From: Nocardioides pinisoli
Lineage (GTDB): Bacteria > Actinomycetota > Actinomycetes > Propionibacteriales > Nocardioidaceae
NCBI RefSeq assembly: GCF_024199985.1
Contig: NZ_JANARS010000003.1
Span: forward strand, 310,001 to 374,000
Direction: 5' to 3'
Length of the DNA: 64,000 nt
Within the stretch, counting starts at the first letter, position 1, and every line of letters starts with the position of its first letter. Shown here piece by piece: positions 25,770 to 32,576 of this stretch. The notes under the pieces were generated by a model, which was not told where the DNA came from, did not search any database, and was given only the letters and a program-made list of their open reading frames with translations. Made by a program: the position numbers and the translations under genes.

Positions 25770-26947
25770 GGCCGGAACACCACCTTGACCATGCCGTCCT
25801 CCTTGTCGCGGAACTTGCGGTAGGCCTCGGGGGCGTCGTCGAGAGGCAGGTGGTGCGTGGCGAACGACTCGACGCCGAGCACGTCCTCGTCCTTCTCGAG
25901 CAGCGCGAGGATGTCGTCGCTCCAGCGCCGGACGTTGGCCTGGCCCATCCGGATCTGCACCTGCTTGTCGAAGAGCTCGAACATCGGCAGCGGGTCGGTG
26001 GGGGCGCCGTAGACGCCGGAGATGCTGATGGTTCCGCCGCGGCGCACGCCGTCGATGGCGCTCAGCAGCGCGGCGAGGCGGTCGGCGCCCACGTTGAGCA
26101 TGACCTTCTCCTGGACCTTCTTGGGCAGCAGGCCGAGCGCCTTCTGGGCGGTCTCGGCGACCGGCGAGCCGTGGGCCTCCATGCCGACGGCGTCGATCAC
26201 CCCGTCGGCGCCCCGGCCGTCGGTGAGCTGACGGATGGCGTCGCCCACCCCGTCGACCTCGGTGAAGTCGATCGTCTCCGCACCCCGGCCGTGGACACGG
26301 GCGAGCCGCTCACGCATCGAGTCGACGACGATGACCCGCAGGCCGCGGTGCAGGGCGATCCGGGCGGCCATGTCGCCGATCGGACCGGCGCCGACGACCG
26401 CGAGGGTGCCGCCCGGCTCCACGTCGGCGTACTCCACGGCCTGCCACGCGGTGGGCAGCACGTCGGAGAGGAAGAGGAAGCGGTCGTCGGTCGGGCCGTG
26501 CGGCACCTTGATCGGAAGGGTGTCGCCGAACGGCACCCGCAGCAGCTCGGCCTGGCCGCCGGGGACCTGCCCGTAGAGCTTGCTGTAGCCGAACAGGCTC
26601 GCGCCGGTTCCGGTGTCCCGGTTCTGGGTGGTCTCGCACTGGCTCTGGAGGCCGCGGGTGCACATCCAGCAGGTGCCGCAGCTGATGTTGAACGGCACCA
26701 CCACGCGGTCGCCCGGCTCGAGGGTGGTCACGGCCGAGCCGACCTCGCGCACGATGCCCATCGGCTCGTGGCCGACGACGTCACCGGCCGCCATGAAGGG
26801 CGTCAGCGGGTCGTAGAGGTGCAGGTCCGAGCCGCACAGCCCGGTCGACGTCACCTCGACGACGATGTCGGTGCGCTCCTCGATGACCGCGTCCGGGACC
26901 TCCTTGACCTGCATGTCCTGCTTGCCCTGCCACGTGACTGCCTTCAT
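25766..26947 (-). CDS. zinc-dependent alcohol dehydrogenase
   Basis: A 393-residue medium-chain dehydrogenase. Catalytic zinc ligands are Cys38 (TGLCGSDLHLYD) and His60-Glu61 (VVGHEPMGIV). The structural zinc loop is CGTCWMCTRGLQSQC. The NAD-binding motif is VVGAGPIGDMAA. The long form resembles the glutathione-independent formaldehyde dehydrogenase-like and threonine dehydrogenase-like groups. It is the first gene of the operon with the diiron and CDGSH proteins. A GAGGAGGT ribosome site lies about 9 nt before ATG 26947. Confidence 0.85.
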   Translation of the reverse strand: MKAVTWQGKQDMQVKEVPDAVIEERTDIVVEVTSTGLCGSDLHLYDPLTPFMAAGDVVGHEPMGIVREVGSAVTTLEPGDRVVVPFNISCGTCWMCTRGLQSQCETTQNRDTGTGASLFGYSKLYGQVPGGQAELLRVPFGDTLPIKVPHGPTDDRFLFLSDVLPTAWQAVEYADVEPGGTLAVVGAGPIGDMAARIALHRGLRVIVVDSMRERLARVHGRGAETIDFTEVDGVGDAIRQLTDGRGADGVIDAVGMEAHGSPVAETAQKALGLLPKKVQEKVMLNVGADRLAALLSAIDGVRRGGTISISGVYGAPTDPLPMFELFDKQVQIRMGQANVRRWSDDILALLEKDEDVLGVESFATHHLPLDDAPEAYRKFRDKEDGMVKVVFRP

Positions 26948-27112
26948 CGAACGGTGACCTCCTCGGTCGTCATGCTGAGTACGGAACGCGTGCACAGCCA
27001 GTGCCCCGGACAGCGCCGTCCATGCGCCCCCGAGAGGCGTACGCGTCACACCGGGCCCTGCATGGGCGCGAGTCCGTCGGGGAACCAGAGGGCCCCGACC
27101 TGGAGGTGCCCC

Positions 27113-27370
27113 GTGTCCGACGGCGTACGCCGGCTCCTGGGCGCCGACGTCGCCGTCGGGATCACGGGTGTCGGGGGCCCCGGCCCGCAAGAGGACTGCC
27201 CCGCAGGCACGGTCCACCTCGTCGTGGCGACCGAGGCGGGCACGCGCGAGCTGCACACCTGCCTGCCCGGGGACCCCTCCGAGGTCGTCGCCGCGGCGAC
27301 GACCCTGGCCCTCGACGAGCTGGCACGCGAGCTCGAGAGCCGGCCGCCCCGCAGCCCGGCTGTCGGGTGA
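27113..27370 (+). CDS. half-length CinA C-terminal domain-like protein
   Basis: An 85-residue protein matching only the second half of the CinA C-terminal (nicotinamide-nucleotide amidohydrolase) domain: GVRRLLGADVAVGITGVGGPGP, split as GVRRLLGADVAVG then ITGVGGPGP, followed by CPAGTVHLVVATEAG and a final helix. The first half of the domain, with its ESCTGG-type motif, is absent. The small gene seems deliberate rather than broken: GTG 27113 has GGAGGT at 7 nt and the codon pattern is clean. It may be a regulatory or partner subunit, or a stable remnant. Confidence 0.6.
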   Translation: MSDGVRRLLGADVAVGITGVGGPGPQEDCPAGTVHLVVATEAGTRELHTCLPGDPSEVVAAATTLALDELARELESRPPRSPAVG

Positions 27371-27732
27371 GGGGTCTGATGGGCCGGTCCGGCGCAGGAC
27401 GTCGGGACGCCGCCGTGTGCGCCGGCGCACTGGCGGTGACGGGCCTGCTGGCCGACGTCGCCGGACGGCACCCGCACGCCGACCTGGTCGTCTTCGCCGC
27501 CGTCAACCACCACGGCGGCGAGCACGCGGGCCTGCGGGTGCTCCAGCAGGCTGGGACGCCGTCGGCGGAGCCGCCTCGGCACGGGCGTCGCCGCCGGTCT
27601 GCGGGCGCTCGTCGGTCGCTGGAAAGACGCTGGTCGGACGCTGCGAGGAGCAGGTTGCGAGGCCCCCCGTTCGGTGGCACCGTGGAGGAACGGCAGCCTC
27701 GAGAACCCGACCCCCATCGAACGAGGTGTCCC
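27371..27732 (+). pseudogene. 362-bp region with a decayed coding fragment
   Basis: From ATG 27379 (GAGGGG upstream) about 58 codons have near-perfect G/C third positions and read as a hydrophobic N-terminus (VCAGALAVTGLLADVAG...ADLVVFAAVNHHGG). After about 27555 the codon pattern in this frame collapses while another frame (LGTGVAAGLRALVGRWKDAG) looks coding. This suggests a frameshifted remnant, perhaps of a PAP2-like membrane protein; the assignment is weak. The frame stays open into the ANTAR gene at 27733, so a fusion cannot be strictly excluded. Confidence 0.3.
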
Positions 27733-28437
27733 ATGGACGACGTCTTCGGAGGCCAGCTGGCCGACGCCGTGCGTGAGCTCGACGCCCAGGCCGATCCACC
27801 GCACACCCTCGAGCGGCTGGTGCAGATCACGCCGGAGTTCTTCAGCGCCTGCGACCACGTGGGCATCTCGCTCGTCGAGCGTGACCAGATCCGCACCCCC
27901 GTCGCCACTGACGAGCGGCTGCGACAGCTCGACGAGAAGCAGTACGAGCTGGGTCAGGGCCCGTGCCGCGACGCGATCCGGGAGCACGAGGTCGTCGTGG
28001 TCCACGACCTCGCGACCGATCCGCGGTGGCCGGCGTGGGGTCGTGCGATGGTCGCCGAGCTCGGCATCCGCTCGAGCGTCAGCTTCCGGCTCTTCACCCG
28101 CCCCGACCGCACGTGGGGGGCGCTCAACGTCTACTCGACCCAGCCGGGCTCCTTCGGCGACGAGGACGTGAGCCAGGGCAGGACGATCGCGGCCATGGCG
28201 GCCGTCGTGCTCGCGCGCTCGATCAACGACGAGCAGCTCACCCGTGCGCTGGAGACCCGCACCGTCATCGGCCAGGCGATCGGGATGGTCATGGAGCGCT
28301 ACGACCTCGACGCGGACCGCGCCTTCGACGTGCTGCGGCGTCTGTCGTCGCAGGAGAACATCAAGCTGCGCGACCTCGCCGCCGAGCTCGTCGCCACCCG
28401 CGACATCCCCAGCGGGCGCACCCCCGCGGTCGACTGA
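27733..28437 (+). CDS. GAF and ANTAR domain-containing regulator
   Basis: A 234-residue protein. The GAF domain covers about residues 20-165 (ACDHVGISLVERDQIRTPVA; YELGQGPCRDAIREHEVVVV; WGALNVYSTQPGSF). The ANTAR domain spans residues 175-225 (TVIGQAIGMVMERYDLDADR; LRRLSSQENIKLRDLAAELV). It is closely similar in layout to the protein encoded at 16757, so the two are likely paralogues. ATG 27733 has GAGGT at 6 nt. It is followed 52 bp later by a hypothetical gene on the same strand. Confidence 0.85.
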   Translation: MDDVFGGQLADAVRELDAQADPPHTLERLVQITPEFFSACDHVGISLVERDQIRTPVATDERLRQLDEKQYELGQGPCRDAIREHEVVVVHDLATDPRWPAWGRAMVAELGIRSSVSFRLFTRPDRTWGALNVYSTQPGSFGDEDVSQGRTIAAMAAVVLARSINDEQLTRALETRTVIGQAIGMVMERYDLDADRAFDVLRRLSSQENIKLRDLAAELVATRDIPSGRTPAVD

Positions 28438-28489
28438 CCCGCCCGTTGGCAGGTGGCGGCTGCCCGTCGGCGTCTGTGACCCTCGGAGC

Positions 28490-28951
28490 ATGGACGACCA
28501 GCCCTCCCCCGAGCACCGCCGGCCCGAAGGGGTCACCGACGAGACCGTCGAGGCGGTCGGCAAGGTCTCGGCCGCCCTCGACCACGTCGAGGACGCCCGT
28601 GGCCACCTCTACGCCTTCCACCGCCTCATGGGCAGCGCCGAGTCCACCTTCGAGGAGGCCGAGGCGCTGGTGCGCGAGGCCGGCCACGAGGACCTCGCCG
28701 ACGCCCTGGACCGCGACGTGCTCGGGCAGAACCCGCTGCCGGGCATGTGGTCGTTCCAGATGGTCGAGGCCTTCGACGACGGCTTCTACGCGCGCACGAA
28801 GGGCCTCCACCAGCGCATCATCGACGAGCTGACGGCCGGCCGGCGCCACGTCTTCGAGGCGGAGATGAAGGAGCTGCGCCGCACCCGCGGGCGGGAGGGC
28901 CACGAGGCCAAGCCCGCGGACGTCGAGGGCGACCCCGAGTACGACGACTGA
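28490..28951 (+). CDS. conserved hypothetical protein, acidic helical
   Basis: A 153-residue soluble, acidic, mostly helical protein. It has no signal peptide or membrane segment. A central helical pair (VEDARGHLYAFHRLMG...TFEEAEALVREAGHEDLAD) and a charged C-terminal helix (FEAEMKELRRTRGREG) stand out. I do not recognise a named domain; proteins of this appearance are common next to stress genes in actinobacteria, but that is only context. ATG 28490 has GGAG very close upstream. It ends inside a perfect palindrome shared with the convergent gene. Confidence 0.65.
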   Translation: MDDQPSPEHRRPEGVTDETVEAVGKVSAALDHVEDARGHLYAFHRLMGSAESTFEEAEALVREAGHEDLADALDRDVLGQNPLPGMWSFQMVEAFDDGFYARTKGLHQRIIDELTAGRRHVFEAEMKELRRTRGREGHEAKPADVEGDPEYDD

Positions 28952-28965
28952 GGCGCGCGCCTCAG
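28948..28965. terminator. perfect 18-bp palindrome spanning convergent stops
   Basis: CTGAGGCGC joined directly to GCGCCTCAG. The arms contain the TGA of the hypothetical gene and the TGA of the opposite LLM gene. It is a bidirectional terminator candidate. Confidence 0.55.
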
Positions 28966-29921
28966 CCGCGGAGCTGCGGCAGCACGTCGGACCCGTAGGC
29001 CGCGATCATGTCGGCGTAGTGCGGGCCCATGTTGGCGACGTAGACCTCGTCGAAGCCGGCGTCGACGAACGGCGCGTAGGCCTCCACGTGCGCGGCGACG
29101 TCGGGACCGAAGGCGCCCTTCTCGGCGAACGCCTCGCGCGTGACCAGCTCGCTCGCCTGCTCGAAGTGCTGCGGGCTCGGCAGCACCTGGCTGAGCTCGC
29201 CCGGCACACCGGAGTTGGGCCACCGCTCGAAGGCTGCGTCGATCGCGTCGTCGCGCGTGGGTCCCCAGGCGACCTTGAAGCCCGCCTGCGTGAGGGCGTC
29301 GGCACCCTTGGCCGCGCGGAACGTCTCCACCGACTCGGCGTCGGGCTGGGTGGTGATGAAGCCGTCGGCGATCCGGCAGGCCACGTCGAGCGCCTTCGGA
29401 CCGAAGGCGCTCATGTAGATCGGCGGGGGCTGGTCGGGCAACGTGTAGATCCGCGCCGTGTCGACCGTGTAGTGCCGGCCCTCGCGGGACACCACCTCGC
29501 CGGTCCACAGCTGACGGATGACCTCGACGGCCTCCTCCAGCATCTCCAGCCGCAGCTCGGTGTGCGGCCACCGGTCGCCGAGGACGTGCTCGTTGAGCGC
29601 CTCACCGGTGCCGACGCCGAGGGTGAACCGGCCCTCGCCGAGCAGCACCGCCGACGTCGCCGCGGCCTGCGCGACGATCGCCGGGTGGGTGCGCACGGTC
29701 GGGCAGGTGACCGCCGTGGTGACGGGGAGGTCGCACACCTGGGCGACCGCCCCGATCATCGACCAGACGAAGGGCGACTGCCCCTGCGCGTTGGTCCACG
29801 GGTGGAAGTGGTCGCTGATCCAGAGGCTGTCGAAGCCGGCGCGCTCGGCCAGCCGCGCCTGCTCGAGCAGCTCGTCCGGGGCGTACTCCTCGCAGGAGAG
29901 GAAGTAGCCGAAGCGGGTCAT
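28962..29921 (-). CDS. F420-dependent LLM class oxidoreductase (G6PDH-like group)
   Basis: A 319-residue TIM-barrel enzyme of the luciferase-like monooxygenase superfamily. [34 protein letters not shown] and MSAFGPKALDVACRIADGF place it in the F420-dependent glucose-6-phosphate dehydrogenase-like group (TIGR03557-type), distinct from the true Fgd at 12.5 kb, whose substrate-binding residues differ. It probably oxidises another alcohol or sugar phosphate with F420. The start ATG 29921 shares one base with the stop of the LuxR-type gene, so both are on one message under a SigB-type promoter. Confidence 0.83.
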   Translation of the reverse strand: MTRFGYFLSCEEYAPDELLEQARLAERAGFDSLWISDHFHPWTNAQGQSPFVWSMIGAVAQVCDLPVTTAVTCPTVRTHPAIVAQAAATSAVLLGEGRFTLGVGTGEALNEHVLGDRWPHTELRLEMLEEAVEVIRQLWTGEVVSREGRHYTVDTARIYTLPDQPPPIYMSAFGPKALDVACRIADGFITTQPDAESVETFRAAKGADALTQAGFKVAWGPTRDDAIDAAFERWPNSGVPGELSQVLPSPQHFEQASELVTREAFAEKGAFGPDVAAHVEAYAPFVDAGFDEVYVANMGPHYADMIAAYGSDVLPQLRG

Positions 29922-30586
29922 CAGCGCGCAGCGTGCACCGGCACGCGGGCCCTGCTCTGCTCGGGCTCGGGCGACATGAGCAGCCCGTGCTGGATCGCCC
30001 AGAGCACCGCCTGCGAGCGCGAGGTGACCTCGATCTTGGAGTAGGCGCCGCGGATGTAGGACTTCACCGAGTTGATGCTGAGGTTGGTCTCCTCGGCGAT
30101 GTCGCGGTTGGCCTTGCCGGCGGCGATCATCGAGAGGACCTCGGTCTCGCGCTGGGTCAGCGGCCACTTCTCGGCCGCGGCCTTCTCCGCCTCGGCCTGA
30201 CCGGTCCACGCGTCGACCACGACGCGACCGTCGGCGATCTGCAGCAGGTTCCACACCAGGCGACGGGCCGGGAGCCACTTGCTGACGAAGCCGGCAGCGC
30301 CGCGCGACATCTCGGTGGAGACCGCCTCGGGGCTGCAGTCCCAGCCGAAGGCGACCATGCGGGTCGGGAAGCGCTGCGGGGCGGGACGTACGCCGGCGGA
30401 GCGGCGGTGGGGTTCGTAGAGCGTCAGGTCGCACAGCGGAGCCGGACCGTCGGCCCGGTGCGCCACCACGGTGACCAGCGCGGAGTGCGGCTCGAGCATG
30501 GCGCGCAGGCCGTGGACGACGAGCTCGCTCTCCTCCATGATCGCCACCTTGACGTGGCGGGTGACGGGGGCTGTAGGTCGTTGCAT
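29921..30586 (-). CDS. LuxR-type regulator with degenerate receiver domain
   Basis: A 221-residue protein. The C-terminal LuxR/NarL helix-turn-helix (LTQRETEVLSMIAAGKANRD; NLSINSVKSYIRGAYSKIEV) is well conserved. The N-terminal half has a receiver-like start (VKVAIMEESELVVHGLRAML) but the phosphoacceptor position reads DLTLYEP and the acidic pocket is missing, so control by phosphorylation is unlikely. There is no cognate kinase nearby. It is followed by the LLM gene with a 1-base overlap. A GTAT-N15-GGGTAC promoter ends 8 nt before the ATG. Confidence 0.82.
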   Translation of the reverse strand: MQRPTAPVTRHVKVAIMEESELVVHGLRAMLEPHSALVTVVAHRADGPAPLCDLTLYEPHRRSAGVRPAPQRFPTRMVAFGWDCSPEAVSTEMSRGAAGFVSKWLPARRLVWNLLQIADGRVVVDAWTGQAEAEKAAAEKWPLTQRETEVLSMIAAGKANRDIAEETNLSINSVKSYIRGAYSKIEVTSRSQAVLWAIQHGLLMSPEPEQSRARVPVHAAR

Positions 30587-30594
30587 GGCCCGCA

Positions 30595-30619
30595 GTACCC
30601 CGATGGGCGGGTCGCATAC
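30595..30619 (-). promoter_or_regulatory. SigB-type promoter of the LuxR-LLM pair
   Basis: On the minus strand GTAT (30619-30616), a 15-nt spacer, then GGGTAC (30600-30595), ending 8 nt before ATG 30586. The layout is the same as at 17598 and 31416. Confidence 0.6.
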
Positions 30620-30638
30620 GCCCCGCGATGGTGTAGGT

Positions 30639-31319
30639 CTACGCCAGCAGCACCCGGGCCACGCACGCCGCCTCCGACTCGGAGACGCCGGCCCGCTCGG
30701 CCGCCTCGCTCAGCAGCACGGCCGCCATGTCGGTGGTCACCGCCATCCGCGCGGCGACCAGTCCCACAGCGACGTCGACGAGACGCTGCTCACGCATCCG
30801 CTCGGGGGCCTCCTGCGCGCGCCGCAGCGTCTCGAAGCCGAGGTCGGCGTTGGTGACGGCCCCGGCCTGCCAGGCGCCGAGGGCCTCGACGAGCCCGTCG
30901 ATGCGGTCCCGGAACGCGTAGGCGGTCGAGGCGTAGAGGTCGATGTTGAGCACGGCGCGGCCGTGCTCCACCACCGGGAGGCACACGGTGCTCGCGATCG
31001 CGCCGAAGGCCCGCTCGCGGGCCGTGTCGGCCCAGTCCAGCTCGTCGAGGGGATGCACCGCCGCCGGGCGTGCTCCGGCGTCGCGGGTCTCGTCGCGGGA
31101 GTCGTCGCGGCCCTCGTCGTGGCGCGGCGCGTCGGTCGCAGCCCTGTCGACCAGGGTGAACGTCAGGTCCTCGTCGAGCAGGGTGACGCTGAGGGCGACG
31201 CAGTCGGGCACCGAGCGCACGGCCCAGCCCTCGATCACCCGCAGCAAGCCCTCCATGTCGTCGACCGACGTGGTGACGTACTCGTCCAGGGCCTCCCGAC
31301 TCTGAGGCAGCAGCTCCAT
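30639..31319 (-). CDS. ANTAR domain-containing regulator with GAF-like sensor
   Basis: A 226-residue protein. The N-terminal 150 residues look like a diverged GAF domain (CVALSVTLLDEDLTFTLVDR; STVCLPVVEHGRAVLNIDLY) interrupted by an Arg/Asp-rich insert around residue 75 (RHDEGRDDSRDETRD). The C-terminal 60 residues are ANTAR-like (LVDVAVGLVAARMAVTTDMA). GAGGGG lies upstream of ATG 31319. It is a fifth ANTAR protein in 16 kb. It shares a 131-bp divergent region with the HAD gene. Confidence 0.72.
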   Translation of the reverse strand: MELLPQSREALDEYVTTSVDDMEGLLRVIEGWAVRSVPDCVALSVTLLDEDLTFTLVDRAATDAPRHDEGRDDSRDETRDAGARPAAVHPLDELDWADTARERAFGAIASTVCLPVVEHGRAVLNIDLYASTAYAFRDRIDGLVEALGAWQAGAVTNADLGFETLRRAQEAPERMREQRLVDVAVGLVAARMAVTTDMAAVLLSEAAERAGVSESEAACVARVLLA

Positions 31320-31415
31320 GACGATCCCCTCGACACATTCGTGTTGCCTGAGCCTCGATGGTCCTCTGCCACCCCGGGCCACACCACACCCGCCGGGGCG
31401 GCCACCTCCGCGCGC

Positions 31416-31441
31416 GCATGGGGCACTGCAGGTCGGGGTAC
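31416..31441 (+). promoter_or_regulatory. SigB-type promoter of the HAD gene
   Basis: GCAT (31416-31419), a 16-nt spacer, GGGTAC (31436-31441), 9 nt before GTG 31451. No ribosome site is present. Confidence 0.55.
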
Positions 31442-31450
31442 GTCGCTGCC

Positions 31451-32125
31451 GTGACCACGGAGACCCTCCACCATCCCGTCGTCGTCCTCGACCTGGACGG
31501 CACCCTGGTCGACTCCGTCTACCAGCACGTCGTCGCCTGGCACACCGCCTTCCACGACGTCGGCCTGCACGTCAGCGCCGTCCGCGTCCACGAGGCCATC
31601 GGGATGGGCGGCGACCGGCTCGTCGCCCACGTCGCCGGCGACCCGGCCGAGGCGGCCGTGGGCGAGGACGTGCGCAAGCTGCACGACGACTACTTCCGGA
31701 CCCAGCTCAGATCGGTGTGCGCCCTCGACGGCGCCGCCGACCTGGTCGAGGCGCTCGCCGGGCACGGGCACCGGCTCGCGCTGGTCAGCTCGTCGGAGAG
31801 CGACCTGGTCGACGACCTGCTCGAGCTCCTCGACGTACGCCGCCACCTGACCGCGGTCGTGACCGGCTCGGACGACGCGGCGACCAAGCCGGCGTCCGAC
31901 ATGGTCGAGCTCGGGATCGAGCGCGCCGGCGGCGGCGCGGCGATCGTCGTCGGCGACGCGGTCTGGGACGCGCTGTCCGCCGAGGCGGCCGGGGTGCCGT
32001 GCGTCGGGCTGCGCAGCGGCGGCATCTCCGCCGAGCGGCTCACCTCCGCCGGTGCGTCCTGGGTCTACGACGGTCCGCGCGACCTGCTCGACCACCTCGA
32101 GGACGGACCGCTGCGGTCCCACTGA
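31451..32125 (+). CDS. HAD-superfamily hydrolase (phosphatase)
   Basis: A 224-residue HAD subfamily IA protein. Motif I is VVLDLDGTLVDS with nucleophile Asp14 and Asp16, motif II LALVSSSE, motif III Lys in TKPASDM and motif IV VVGDAVWDA. The layout fits phosphoglycolate phosphatase or beta-phosphoglucomutase relatives; the cap region does not allow a finer call. GTG 31451 follows a SigB-type -10 box at 9 nt, which suggests stress induction. A perfect 7-bp stem terminator follows the stop. Confidence 0.85.
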   Translation: MTTETLHHPVVVLDLDGTLVDSVYQHVVAWHTAFHDVGLHVSAVRVHEAIGMGGDRLVAHVAGDPAEAAVGEDVRKLHDDYFRTQLRSVCALDGAADLVEALAGHGHRLALVSSSESDLVDDLLELLDVRRHLTAVVTGSDDAATKPASDMVELGIERAGGGAAIVVGDAVWDALSAEAAGVPCVGLRSGGISAERLTSAGASWVYDGPRDLLDHLEDGPLRSH

Positions 32126-32135
32126 CGCCCCTCTC

Positions 32136-32156
32136 GCCCCGTTCCTGCGACGGGGC
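32136..32156 (+). terminator. terminator hairpin after the HAD gene
   Basis: GCCCCGT, a 7-nt loop, ACGGGGC, starting 10 bp after the HAD stop codon. No T tract follows. Confidence 0.5.
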
Positions 32157-32203
32157 CGGACGTCGTGGTCGACCGGGCGCTCCATCGACCCTCGGGCGAC
32201 GTA

Positions 32204-32261
32204 CGAAACCCGCCGGAGTCACCTCACACGGCGTACGGGAGGTCGAGACCGGCGGGTCTCG
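32204..32261. repeat. long imperfect inverted repeat in a 325-bp gap
   Basis: The arms pair as CGA, ACCCGCCGG and ACCTC with their complements across a 13-nt loop, with small internal mismatches. It lies in the 325-bp gap between the HAD gene and the 41-residue gene, which otherwise holds a terminator, the CsoR-like dyad and the operon leader. Confidence 0.5.
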
Positions 32262-32309
32262 CGCTGGCCGCCGGGATCGTGGCGGGACGACCCCGACGTG
32301 ACGGGGATG

Positions 32310-32324
32310 TACCCCCTAGGGGTG
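32310..32324. promoter_or_regulatory. CsoR-type operator candidate
   Basis: TACCCC-CTA-GGGGTG, containing the perfect dyad CCCCTAGGGG. It resembles the TACCCC-N3-GGGGTA sites bound by CsoR/CstR-family copper or persulfide repressors. It lies about 130 bp before the first gene of the FAD-Rieske/CDF operon. No csoR gene is in the window. Confidence 0.45.
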
Positions 32325-32450
32325 CACCACATACGCCCCTGTCGAACGTCTCCTGCTCCGCCGTCCGAGGCCGGCTACTGATCACCTCGCGACCGGGGTA
32401 CGGGACACGCGTTCCGAGATGTCCCCCCGCACCCCACCGCAGGAGATGAG

Positions 32451-32576
32451 ATGACTCCGTCCGACGACCGGTCGCAGGAGCCCTGGACCGACCCGCAGAC
32501 CCACCTCGACACCGACCCGGTCAACGCGGGGGACCCGGTGGAGGAGGACGAGCACGAGGAGGAGGACGAGTCGTGA
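32451..32576 (+). CDS. 41-residue acidic protein, coupled to the FAD-Rieske gene
   Basis: A very small gene: ATG 32451 with AGGAG at 5 nt and a stop that overlaps the next GTG by 4 bp. It encodes 41 residues with two Trp/Pro/Asp-rich stretches and an acidic tail (EEDEHEEEDES). The strong ribosome site, coupling and clean codon use argue for a real product. The acidic tail with a His could bind metal or dock to the downstream flavoprotein. It is unlike any family I can name. Confidence 0.6.
   Translation: MTPSDDRSQEPWTDPQTHLDTDPVNAGDPVEEDEHEEEDES

Noticed and set aside
27379..28437. A 352-residue fusion of a hydrophobic N-terminus with the GAF-ANTAR protein
   Set aside because: ATG 27733 has its own strong ribosome site and gives the standard GAF-ANTAR length; the middle part (27555-27720) has non-coding composition.
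32396..32401. GGGTAC upstream of the 41-residue gene as a further SigB-type promoter
   Set aside because: No GNNT lies at 14-16 nt upstream and the start codon is 49 nt downstream, unlike the three accepted sites.
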